Source: Spirochaetaceae bacterium
GTDB taxonomy: Bacteria; Spirochaetota; Spirochaetia; Treponematales; Treponemataceae
DNA length: 5,735 nt
Direction: 5' to 3'
Assembly: GCA_017382775.1 (NCBI GenBank)
Contig: JAFNZQ010000030.1
Span: forward strand, 1-5,735
Part shown: piece by piece, positions 1-5,735 of the stretch
How positions within the stretch are numbered: position 1 is the first letter of the stretch
Layout: each line of letters starts with the position of its first letter
Program-made: the position numbers and the translations under genes
Notes under the pieces: model-generated
Database searches by the model: none
The model's input: the letters and a program-made list of their open reading frames with translations, nothing else
Told to the model about the DNA's origin: nothing

Positions 1-2498
1 GAAAGTGATACAGATACTAAAAGCATCAAAACAAAAAATGACAGCTTCCAACGCAGAGAAAAGCCTTTCAGTTGTAATTTCTGCGTTTGAACCTTCGCTT
101 CTTCTGACATATAGTCTCCTTTCAAGATGGCGGCGGCTTCTTTATTTAAGATTTTCGCCTCAGCAAGAGATTTTTTTATGGCTCGTAGATAGAAAATTCC
201 ACTTATAAAGAACAGTAAAAGCAAGAGTAAAATCAAAATATAGGGACCAGGAATAACAACAAAGAAATTTATTAAAATTTCTTTCAGTTTCGGCAAGAAT
301 TTCGTGGTAAAGTCGCCGTATTTGATTGTTCCCCGATTCTCCAACAGAAGTTTCATGGGCGCGGTATAAAGGCCGCGATCCGTGTGATTTAAAATAACGG
401 TATATTCCCCGGTTTCCACATCGTCGATGTAAAGGCCTCTCATCAGTTTGTCCGTGGAAATTTCGTAGTCGCCTCGTTCCGGTGAGAAAATGTAGTCGTA
501 GGGTGCGACACCGTCTTTGTCCAGGAAAATTCCGTTGACGGTGCCGTCACGCAAAAAGCCTTTTCCGTAAAAAATAAGTTCCGTGGAGCCGTCTCGATTT
601 TGCTTTTTTTCTATTCGGGAAACAATGGTTTCCGGAATGTACTTGTTCATGAATACGCGAATAACTGCGGCCTCTCCGATGTTGCCCAATCGGTCAATGG
701 CCCGCACTGAAAAGGCCCAAATTCCGTCATCGGCGTTGCGAATACTGAACCGCGGCGTTCTGGTCATTAGTCGCAAGGGTGGCTTCGGCGGATCAAAGGG
801 AGAAGAAAGAACTTCCTGTTCCGTATATTTGTCGCCCTCCGCAAATCCCGGTGGAAGATCGGACATTAAATTCCATGAATAACTGTATCCCACCACATCG
901 TCATCTGCCGGATTCGGTTGCCACAGGAATGTGGGAGAATTGTCTACGGTAAATCCGATTTCATCAAAGTTTGGCATTCGAATAATTGGGCGTAAAGGCG
1001 GTGTTACATCGCGAATGTATTCAATATAGGTGGGTTCCGACCAGTTGCCGGCAAAGTCGGTGGTGCGAACAATGAGGAACCATGTGGTTTCATCATCCGT
1101 GGCAAATTCCGTAATTTCGTTATTCGAGGGAGTTCGCATCAATTCCGTAGGAGGAACTTCCGTTTTGTCCCGAGTCCAAATATAGGAAAATCCCGCAATT
1201 CCCGATGAATCCCGGGGAATGTTCACCCTAATTCGTACCTTTTCGGCGGATGATGAAACGCCTTCTTTATATGAAAGGGCCGTAAATGTGGCCGGTTCGG
1301 CAAAATCATCCCTGTGTTGACGCATTAGCCTGTCCACACCTTGGGAATTTTTTTGCAGCCAAAACATATAAAAATTGTCTTTGCACAAAAGGGGGACGGC
1401 AAAGGCTGTGGAATCGTCGGTGGTGGCCAATTTTTTCTCTTCCCAGCCATATTCTCCGTAACTGGCAATGTAAGTCGTGCTTTTGTCCCGCAATGTGTCA
1501 AACCATGTAACGTAAACGGTTCCCTTATATTCAAATATTTCCGGCCAACTGCAAGTGCTGTATCCGGAGGAGATGTGAACCGGTTCCGTGAGGATTTTAC
1601 CGGTTTCATCCAATTCCGTGTAATAAATTTGTGAAGATTGGGAATTCATATAGGTTCGTTCCCAAACAAGTTTCAGTTTTCCCTCGTGGTAAATCAAATT
1701 GGGGTTTTGGTTGTGATAGGAATTATACGCGTATTCGGCGGGAAGCTGAAATTTTGTGAGCAAAACAGGTTCCGACCATGTTTCCCCGTTGTCATCGCTG
1801 GCGGAAAAATAAAGCTGATAAACGAAACGGTTTCCGGTTTGCATTGAGGACTGGAAAACCACAAAGTCGCTGGTGCCGTTGCTTGTAAAATAAGGTATGA
1901 AGGGGTTGCGTAAATTCCCTGTACCGGTAAATTTCGTGGGTGCGGTCCACAAAAGTCCATCCTCGGAGCGGGACCAAACCAGTTGAAAGTCGTCTTCCGT
2001 GGTGGTGGAAGCGAACAGACAAAATTCATCTTGGGCATTAACCCTAATTCGCGGACCCACTGCACGCAAATTGTTGGGGCTTATTAAAATTTCTTGCCAA
2101 GTATCGCCGCTGTCGGAGGATGTGTACACGCCGATTGTGTCCTGATCCTTCAAAACGGAAACACAGATTACTCCCTTTTTGTTTACTGCCACAGATGAAA
2201 TTGAGGGAACCTCCCCCACAAAATCGAAGGGACCGAATGCGCGTATCTTCTGTGTGTATTCTCCACGGGAATAAACTTGCATGGAAATCCAAATTCTTCC
2301 GGAATCATCTTTGTTTTTCTCAATTTCTTGCCAAATGACAACGCCCAATTCTCCATTGGACGCTGTTCCGGGAAAGGCTGAAGGTAATGGCGTAACTTGG
2401 GTGGGATAATTCCAAAACAACTCCGCCGCAAAAAGAGAATTGCAGAAAAATAAGAGAAAAAGAAACAGAAAATTTTTAAAATTTTTAAATATCGGCAA
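1..2498 (-). CDS. Partial large membrane receptor: signal peptide, BNR/Asp-box propeller, Ig-like modules, transmembrane helices (C-terminus beyond left edge)
   Basis: Seen: the frame is open from a TTG at 2498-2496 to the window edge, 832 complete codons, with the last in-frame upstream stop at 2537-2535. Spot checks of methionine codons along the whole stretch confirm one continuous frame. Residues 1-27 form a signal peptide (basic/aromatic start, Leu/Phe core, then SLFAAE). Sialidase-type Asp boxes SxDxGxxW occur at 127-134 (SSDSGDTW) and 234-241 (SDDNGETW), with a degenerate copy at 177-184 (RSEDGLLW). These indicate a beta-propeller over roughly residues 30-415. I see no clear sialidase FRIP motif, so binding or sensing is likelier than catalysis. 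Two Ig/FnIII-like modules follow (about 427-492 and 528-612), joined by a DVTPP linker. A beta-rich domain covers about 615-735, then a transmembrane helix about 745-771, a charged linker, and a second hydrophobic segment from about 815. Inference: a periplasmic sensor with a cytoplasmic output domain off-window, perhaps HAMP plus cyclase. The TTG start is preferred because it has a nearby ribosome-binding-like sequence and a promoter, and no ATG precedes the signal peptide. The gene follows the TPR gene after 47 bp. Confidence 0.85.
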   Translation of the reverse strand, partial: MPIFKNFKNFLFLFLLFFCNSLFAAELFWNYPTQVTPLPSAFPGTASNGELGVVIWQEIEKNKDDSGRIWISMQVYSRGEYTQKIRAFGPFDFVGEVPSISSVAVNKKGVICVSVLKDQDTIGVYTSSDSGDTWQEILISPNNLRAVGPRIRVNAQDEFCLFASTTTEDDFQLVWSRSEDGLLWTAPTKFTGTGNLRNPFIPYFTSNGTSDFVVFQSSMQTGNRFVYQLYFSASDDNGETWSEPVLLTKFQLPAEYAYNSYHNQNPNLIYHEGKLKLVWERTYMNSQSSQIYYTELDETGKILTEPVHISSGYSTCSWPEIFEYKGTVYVTWFDTLRDKSTTYIASYGEYGWEEKKLATTDDSTAFAVPLLCKDNFYMFWLQKNSQGVDRLMRQHRDDFAEPATFTALSYKEGVSSSAEKVRIRVNIPRDSSGIAGFSYIWTRDKTEVPPTELMRTPSNNEITEFATDDETTWFLIVRTTDFAGNWSEPTYIEYIRDVTPPLRPIIRMPNFDEIGFTVDNSPTFLWQPNPADDDVVGYSYSWNLMSDLPPGFAEGDKYTEQEVLSSPFDPPKPPLRLMTRTPRFSIRNADDGIWAFSVRAIDRLGNIGEAAVIRVFMNKYIPETIVSRIEKKQNRDGSTELIFYGKGFLRDGTVNGIFLDKDGVAPYDYIFSPERGDYEISTDKLMRGLYIDDVETGEYTVILNHTDRGLYTAPMKLLLENRGTIKYGDFTTKFLPKLKEILINFFVVIPGPYILILLLLLLFFISGIFYLRAIKKSLAEAKILNKEAAAILKGDYMSEEAKVQTQKLQLKGFSLRWKLSFFVLMLLVSVSL
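108..122 (-). promoter_or_regulatory. In-frame internal ATG with strong Shine-Dalgarno sequence
   Basis: On the minus strand AAAGGAG (122-116) is followed by 5 nt and ATG (110-108), which is in the same frame as the receptor gene (its residue 797). This is the best ribosome-binding site in the window, better than those of either gene start. Translation from here would give MSEEAKVQTQ..., then a basic stretch and the transmembrane segment beginning LRWKL, as a separate membrane protein would start. The codon immediately before is TAT, one substitution from a stop. It may be an internal start, a fused gene boundary, or chance within the codons Leu-Lys-Gly-Asp-Tyr. Confidence 0.45.
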
Positions 2499-2506
2499 TA
2501 TTTTTT

Positions 2507-2514
2507 CCCACCCT
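2507..2514 (-). promoter_or_regulatory. Ribosome-binding-like sequence supporting the TTG start
   Basis: AGGGTGGG on the minus strand ends 8 nt before the TTG at 2498. It is G-rich and shares the GGTG core of the Shine-Dalgarno complement, but it is not a canonical AGGAGG. With the promoter upstream and the signal peptide directly after, it supports TTG as the initiation codon. The other in-frame codons between the stop at 2537-2535 and here offer only rare starts such as ATA. Confidence 0.5.
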
Positions 2515-2528
2515 AAAAATACACCGTT

Positions 2529-2557
2529 ATTGTATCACAAAAAAATTATTCTGTCAA
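2529..2557 (-). promoter_or_regulatory. Sigma70-type promoter for the BNR receptor gene, overlapping the end of the TPR gene
   Basis: Read on the minus strand, TTGACA (2557-2552) is a perfect -35. It is followed by a 17-nt spacer and TACAAT (2534-2529), a 5/6 -10, with the extended -10 dinucleotide TG at 2537-2536. The -35 is made of the Leu-Thr codons TTG ACA just before the final Glu codon and stop of the TPR gene. The predicted transcription start is near 2522-2520, giving a leader of about 22-24 nt that includes the ribosome-binding-like sequence. The receptor gene may therefore be transcribed independently as well as by read-through from the TPR gene. Confidence 0.72.
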
Positions 2558-5539
2558 GATTTTTATACGTTGTTGCAGCTGTTGTACCTTTGTGGAAAGT
2601 TGGGCATCGGAATTTTGCAACAATCGATTAAGCAAGGCCGTGGCTTCAATAATGTTGTTCATCTGTAATGCACGAACTGCCTGCTGGTACAGGGCCTCGG
2701 ATTCCGCAGTGAGAACGGCAGCGCTTTGGCCTCCGATTTTTATTTGCAACCTGTCTTTCAGCGATATGGCGTCGGAATTGTCCGGGTTTAAAGCCAAGGC
2801 TTCATCAAGTTGAGCAAGGGCGGCACGAATTACAATTTCGTCACCGGAATTTAAAGCGGACCTGGCCCTCTGTGTCAATGCCGCGGACCTGTTGTAGGCC
2901 GTTCTGTCCGGTGGCCGTTGTCTTATGCCCAAATGAAGCTCAATGTCGTAAATCAACTGCTTCAATCCCGGATAATTGGGATTGATTTCCGCCAAGTCCA
3001 AAAGAAGTATGTAGGAAGATTCCGCCATTCCCGGAAGTTGATAATTCTCTCGGGCGTTTTGCACCCATTCGTCAAAATCCTGTTTGAAGGCTTCGGGATC
3101 CAACAATTGTTGAATCCGCAATAAAAGCAAACTGGCAACCTGGTGATTGGGATAAACCAGTCGAATTTCCTCAATTTTTTCAATGGCAAGGTTCAAATAG
3201 GGCAGGGCTTCATCCTTTTTTCTCCGGTCCACTAGGGATTTACCCAATCCGTAATTGTTCACCGCAATGTTCAGCAGCTGGCTCATCTCCGGATACAAAG
3301 GTGCCGTGGGCGGAACGGAACGACCGATTTTCATGGAAAGAGCCCGTCCCACAAGTTGGAACAGATGTTCCACTTCCTGATGAGGCACTGTGTTGGTTGT
3401 ATGCCATCGAATCCGTGCTTGAAGCAACAACTGTTCCGCAGTTTCGTAATTGGCAACTCGGTATTCGTTCAGGGCTTGGCTGTAAAGTTCGCGAACTTCA
3501 CGCACCACCAACTCGTTTTCCCGGTCCGTCAAAAGCATGCTCAAATCCCACAAACGTTGATCGCTTTCCTCCCGCAAACTGTCGGAATGCTGAATGCTCA
3601 AAGACGTGGTGTAGGCCGTTCGGGATTGCTGAATAAGATTTCGCGTTTCCGCAAATCTTTCCCTTTCCAAAGCCGCTTCTGCCTGCCGGAATCTTTCATC
3701 GCCCTTTTCCTTTTCTTCCATGGCCTGATCCCTGGCCACCCGGGATTTATCCGCCAAATCCGTAACAAAACCGAAAAGATTACGCATTTCGTCTATGTTG
3801 GTTTCCGATTGGGAAAGATTTTCTTCAAAGGTATTGTTTCGGTAAATTTCTCCGGGAGCCGTTTTTGAAAATTGCAATTTCCCGTCGAGAAAATCCCCGT
3901 CATCTTCGAGAACCGTAATAATCGGCTGTAATTCATCCAAGGCTTCGGTGGGGAATTTAAGCAACAAGCCGGTTTCATCCTCCTCGTGTCCTTCATAGAG
4001 AGTTAAAGCCTCATTGTATACTTTCTTGTATTTGTCCAAATAAAAGGCGGTGCTTTCCTCCAAAAATCCTCCAAGAGAATTCCAGGCTTCATCCACGGAA
4101 TTTTTCGCCAGTTCCAATGTTTGACTCACCGCGGATGCAACATAGTTGTCCACATTTGCTGTGTTTAGGCTCACTTCGTGGATGCTTTTCGATTCGTAAT
4201 TTCTGTCAATTCTGGAAATACGATTTTGTATGTTCTCCGTTTGGTCCACAACAGATTGGGCTGTTTGCAAATATTTTTGCCAAAGGTTCAGTTTTTCCTT
4301 CCGGTTTTCATCCGTGGTTTCCATTGTGACATTGTGTTTATCTTCCACCACTTTTTGGATGTTCACAAGGTTGTCGTAAAAACATTCGGAAAGAGACCGG
4401 TAGGCAACCATAGCGTTGCTAAATTCAATGAAGTAATGGGGCTGCGTTCCCAGGGGGAATTTCCGAAGTTCGTGCAAGTTGTTGATGTTTTCACCCAAGG
4501 TGACAAGACGTCTGTCCGTGGGCAAACTTTTTCGCGGCAACTCGTGGGTGGCGGGAAAGGAGAGCAACCCGTTTTTTTCTATGGAGGTCGTTATGGAGGC
4601 CCAACGAGCATCCAAACGTTCCGTAACCGCACTTTTCATTTTATTGCAGAGATAAAACCATTGCCGTTCCAAGGAACCGAAGATACCGTTTTTCGTGTCC
4701 ATATTTTCCGAAACAGTCATTTTATACAAAATGGGAATGTGAGCCATTGGACTGTAATAGGGTTCTTCCTGCAAAATTTCTTGAAGGTGAACATAGAAAA
4801 CCGAACCCACCTCGGCAATTTCGTTGCAAAGATTTGCGAAATTACGCATTTGCCGCTCAATTCCCGGAAAAAGCCGATCCGCTTCATCAAATCTTTCCGC
4901 CTTCACCGCTTCCGTAAACTTTTCCACAGCGGGCAAAAGGCTACCTTGCAAGTTTTCGTACTGGGGAATATATCGACTTTTCAATATGGACACCGTATCG
5001 GTGATTTCCTGCTTAACATCCTCGGGCAGTTTGACCATTCTAAACTCTTCAATGTTGAGATCCAAGCCTTCTTCGAATTTCTTCACCGCACCAATAAAGT
5101 CTTGCTGATTCAGCAATTCCCCACCTTCCCGCATTAGTCGGTCGTAGGTGCGTCGAATGTGGGCGAACATGGCCACGTCCTTGGCTCGTTCCAAAAAGGC
5201 CAGTTCCTCTTTTCCGGGATTTGGCTCTATGGCTTCCATTTTTTGAATCAATTCGATTTGCTTTGATGTTTCCAAAGGATTGCTCTCAATCAGCTTTATG
5301 AGCTTATCCGCCAGTTCTTCGTATTTTTTTCGTTCTTTCCTGATGTAAGCAACTCGTTTTTCGATTATGTCGAAACTATCGGGAGACTCTCGCAACATTT
5401 CTTCCAAAACAGTCAAGGCTTCGGTGAATCGGCGTTCCTCAATTAGGGCATCCACCGAGGACATATCTATTGCAAAAGCCGTTCCGCAGAAAAGTATGAG
5501 AAAAATTGAAATTACAAAAAATTTGATCTTTCCGCCCAT
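2546..5539 (-). CDS. Exported large TPR-like helical-repeat protein (997 aa)
   Basis: Seen: a complete ORF from ATG (5539-5537) to TAA (2548-2546). Residues 1-23 are a classical signal peptide (KIK, hydrophobic core, GTAFA, probable signal peptidase I cleavage before I24-D25), so the mature protein is probably periplasmic. Cys18 lies in LILFC, which is a poor lipobox. The mature protein appears almost wholly helical. TPR-like units with the pattern '[FY]xxA...L..A' occur near 25-56, 132-163, 613-650, 681-714, 761-795, 887-923 and 945-980; examples are RRFTEALTVLEEML and NYETAEQLLLQA. The region of about 360-600 is helical and charged without clear TPR signatures and may be coiled coil. No catalytic motif is visible. 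Known: TPR arrays usually scaffold protein-protein contacts. Inference: an envelope scaffold, possibly a partner of the downstream membrane receptor. I do not recognise a named orthologue. The ATG is the only plausible start, since an in-frame TAA lies four codons upstream (5554-5552), but no Shine-Dalgarno sequence precedes it. Confidence 0.93.
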   Translation of the reverse strand: MGGKIKFFVISIFLILFCGTAFAIDMSSVDALIEERRFTEALTVLEEMLRESPDSFDIIEKRVAYIRKERKKYEELADKLIKLIESNPLETSKQIELIQKMEAIEPNPGKEELAFLERAKDVAMFAHIRRTYDRLMREGGELLNQQDFIGAVKKFEEGLDLNIEEFRMVKLPEDVKQEITDTVSILKSRYIPQYENLQGSLLPAVEKFTEAVKAERFDEADRLFPGIERQMRNFANLCNEIAEVGSVFYVHLQEILQEEPYYSPMAHIPILYKMTVSENMDTKNGIFGSLERQWFYLCNKMKSAVTERLDARWASITTSIEKNGLLSFPATHELPRKSLPTDRRLVTLGENINNLHELRKFPLGTQPHYFIEFSNAMVAYRSLSECFYDNLVNIQKVVEDKHNVTMETTDENRKEKLNLWQKYLQTAQSVVDQTENIQNRISRIDRNYESKSIHEVSLNTANVDNYVASAVSQTLELAKNSVDEAWNSLGGFLEESTAFYLDKYKKVYNEALTLYEGHEEDETGLLLKFPTEALDELQPIITVLEDDGDFLDGKLQFSKTAPGEIYRNNTFEENLSQSETNIDEMRNLFGFVTDLADKSRVARDQAMEEKEKGDERFRQAEAALERERFAETRNLIQQSRTAYTTSLSIQHSDSLREESDQRLWDLSMLLTDRENELVVREVRELYSQALNEYRVANYETAEQLLLQARIRWHTTNTVPHQEVEHLFQLVGRALSMKIGRSVPPTAPLYPEMSQLLNIAVNNYGLGKSLVDRRKKDEALPYLNLAIEKIEEIRLVYPNHQVASLLLLRIQQLLDPEAFKQDFDEWVQNARENYQLPGMAESSYILLLDLAEINPNYPGLKQLIYDIELHLGIRQRPPDRTAYNRSAALTQRARSALNSGDEIVIRAALAQLDEALALNPDNSDAISLKDRLQIKIGGQSAAVLTAESEALYQQAVRALQMNNIIEATALLNRLLQNSDAQLSTKVQQLQQRIKILTE

Positions 5540-5555
5540 AGAAATTGCAAGTTAT

Positions 5556-5584
5556 GTTATAAATTTTCCCCAACAGAAAGTAAA
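5556..5584 (-). promoter_or_regulatory. Candidate promoter of the TPR gene, nearly leaderless
   Basis: On the minus strand TTTACT (5584-5579, 4/6 to the -35 consensus), a 17-nt spacer and TATAAC (5561-5556, 5/6 to the -10 consensus) point to a start near 5549-5545. That leaves only about 5-10 nt before the ATG at 5539. This agrees with the lack of any Shine-Dalgarno sequence there, but the region is AT-rich and such matches arise easily. Confidence 0.35.
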
Positions 5585-5600
5585 AATTTTTCTACTGTAA

Positions 5601-5629
5601 AATAAAAACACCATTTAAATTTTCGTCAA
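5601..5629 (-). promoter_or_regulatory. Alternative weak promoter of the TPR gene
   Basis: On the minus strand TTGACG (5629-5624) is a 5/6 -35. After 17 nt comes only TTTATT (5606-5601), 4/6 to the -10 consensus, and a 19-nt spacer would give TATTTT instead. It would make a leader of roughly 50-60 nt. The good -35 is the reason for listing it, and the poor -10 is the reason for low confidence. Confidence 0.22.
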
Positions 5630-5655
5630 AAATTCCGATTTTTTTATAGGAACTA

Positions 5656-5684
5656 CTGAAAGATTTTAAATTTTGTGATATAAT
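5656..5684 (+). promoter_or_regulatory. Divergent extended -10 promoter reading rightward
   Basis: A perfect TATAAT lies at 5679-5684 with TG at 5676-5677 (TGnTATAAT). A 4/6 -35, CTGAAA, lies at 5656-5661 after a 17-nt spacer. The predicted start is near 5691. No coding region reads rightward inside the window, so this promoter would serve a gene beginning past the right edge. The -10 is embedded in a palindrome listed separately. Confidence 0.55.
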
Positions 5685-5690
5685 TCACAA
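5673..5690. promoter_or_regulatory. Perfect palindrome TTGTGA-N6-TCACAA, CRP/FNR-family-like operator
   Basis: Seen: TTGTGA (5673-5678), TATAAT (5679-5684) and TCACAA (5685-5690) form a perfect 6+6 inverted repeat. It contains the exact CRP consensus core TGTGA-N6-TCACA. Known: CRP-family regulators bind this core, and treponemes encode a CRP homologue (TP0262 in T. pallidum). Inference: because the spacer is the -10 hexamer of the divergent promoter, binding would be expected to repress rightward transcription. The centre is about 142 bp from the TPR gene start. The alternative is that TGTGA belongs to the extended -10 and the right arm is coincidence. Confidence 0.42.
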
Positions 5691-5713
5691 CGGATTAGCG
5701 GTTTGTTGGTAAA

Positions 5714-5721
5714 AAGAAGGA
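5714..5721 (+). promoter_or_regulatory. Shine-Dalgarno-like AAGAAGGA for a gene starting beyond the right edge
   Basis: AAGAAGGA lies about 25 nt downstream of the predicted divergent transcription start. No ATG, GTG or TTG lies between it and position 5735, so the start codon would be at or just past the edge, with a spacing of 13 nt or more that is a little long. It supports, but does not prove, a divergent gene. Confidence 0.3.
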
Positions 5722-5735
5722 TTTTTCTCTGTATA

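Noticed and set aside
583..2065. Several short open frames on both strands within the receptor gene (for example 583-882, 1341-1634, 1694-2065)
   Set aside because: They overlap the continuous receptor frame, which has a signal peptide, Asp boxes and transmembrane helices. The short frames have unnatural compositions and no supporting signals.
2471..2490. Tandem 9-nt repeat of A/T runs in the signal peptide of the receptor gene
   Set aside because: It simply encodes KNFKNF in AT-rich codons. With only two copies, there is no reason to call it a functional repeat, although slippage is conceivable.
2519..2535. Small inverted repeat ATACA-N7-TGTAT followed by a short T run on the minus strand, as a terminator after the TPR gene
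   Set aside because: A 5-bp AT-rich stem is too weak for an intrinsic terminator, and the bases are better explained as the -10 and start region of the receptor promoter.
3356..3868. Plus-strand open frame of 170 codons antisense to the TPR gene
   Set aside because: Same reasoning: a composition-driven shadow with no upstream ribosome-binding site and no recognisable motif.
4178..5137. Plus-strand open frame of 319 codons antisense to the TPR gene
   Set aside because: It lies wholly inside a convincing 997-residue gene and its translation is rich in Phe, His and Arg with no domain, signal or ribosome-binding site. Long antisense frames arise from the codon bias of the real gene.
5470..5490. 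Lipoprotein signal for the TPR protein at Cys18 (LILFC)
   Set aside because: The residues before Cys do not fit a lipobox even by relaxed rules, and a good signal peptidase I site (AFA before ID) follows at residues 21-23.

Overview
The window looks like chromosomal DNA of a Gram-negative bacterium with moderately AT-rich sequence. A spirochaete, perhaps treponeme-like, is my best guess. The basis is indirect: a very large exported TPR protein sits next to a large exported-ectodomain membrane protein, and the latter runs into a cytoplasmic linker and an 'LRWKL' transmembrane segment of the kind I associate with spirochaetal HAMP/cyclase sensors. No rRNA, tRNA, mobile element or CRISPR array is visible.

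Layout: both genes lie on the minus strand and read right to left. First is a complete 997-residue protein (5539 to 2546) with a signal peptide and TPR-like helical repeats. After a 47-bp gap comes a second gene, starting at a TTG codon at 2498 and running off the left edge (at least 832 codons with no stop). Its product has a signal peptide, a sialidase/BNR-type Asp-box beta-propeller, two tandem Ig/FnIII-like modules, a further beta-rich domain, a transmembrane helix, a cytoplasmic linker and the start of a second transmembrane helix. It looks like the sensory half of a membrane signalling protein whose output domain is outside the window.

Control regions: the second gene has its own near-consensus sigma70-type promoter, TTGACA-N17-TACAAT with a TG extended -10. 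Its -35 is formed by the penultimate Leu-Thr codons of the TPR gene. At the right end, the 196-bp region before the TPR gene holds candidate minus-strand promoters for that gene. It also holds a divergent plus-strand promoter with a perfect extended -10 and a Shine-Dalgarno-like sequence, so a rightward gene probably begins just beyond 5735. The divergent -10 lies exactly inside a perfect TTGTGA-N6-TCACAA palindrome that matches the CRP consensus core.

How it may work together (inference): an exported helical-repeat protein and a membrane receptor with a propeller ectodomain are encoded side by side and may act together at the envelope. If the missing C-terminus is a nucleotide cyclase, the CRP-like site upstream would suggest a cAMP link, but nothing inside the window proves that. 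A second unusual point is an in-frame ATG with an excellent Shine-Dalgarno sequence inside the second gene, just before its second transmembrane segment. It looks like a former gene boundary that has lost its stop codon, or an internal start.
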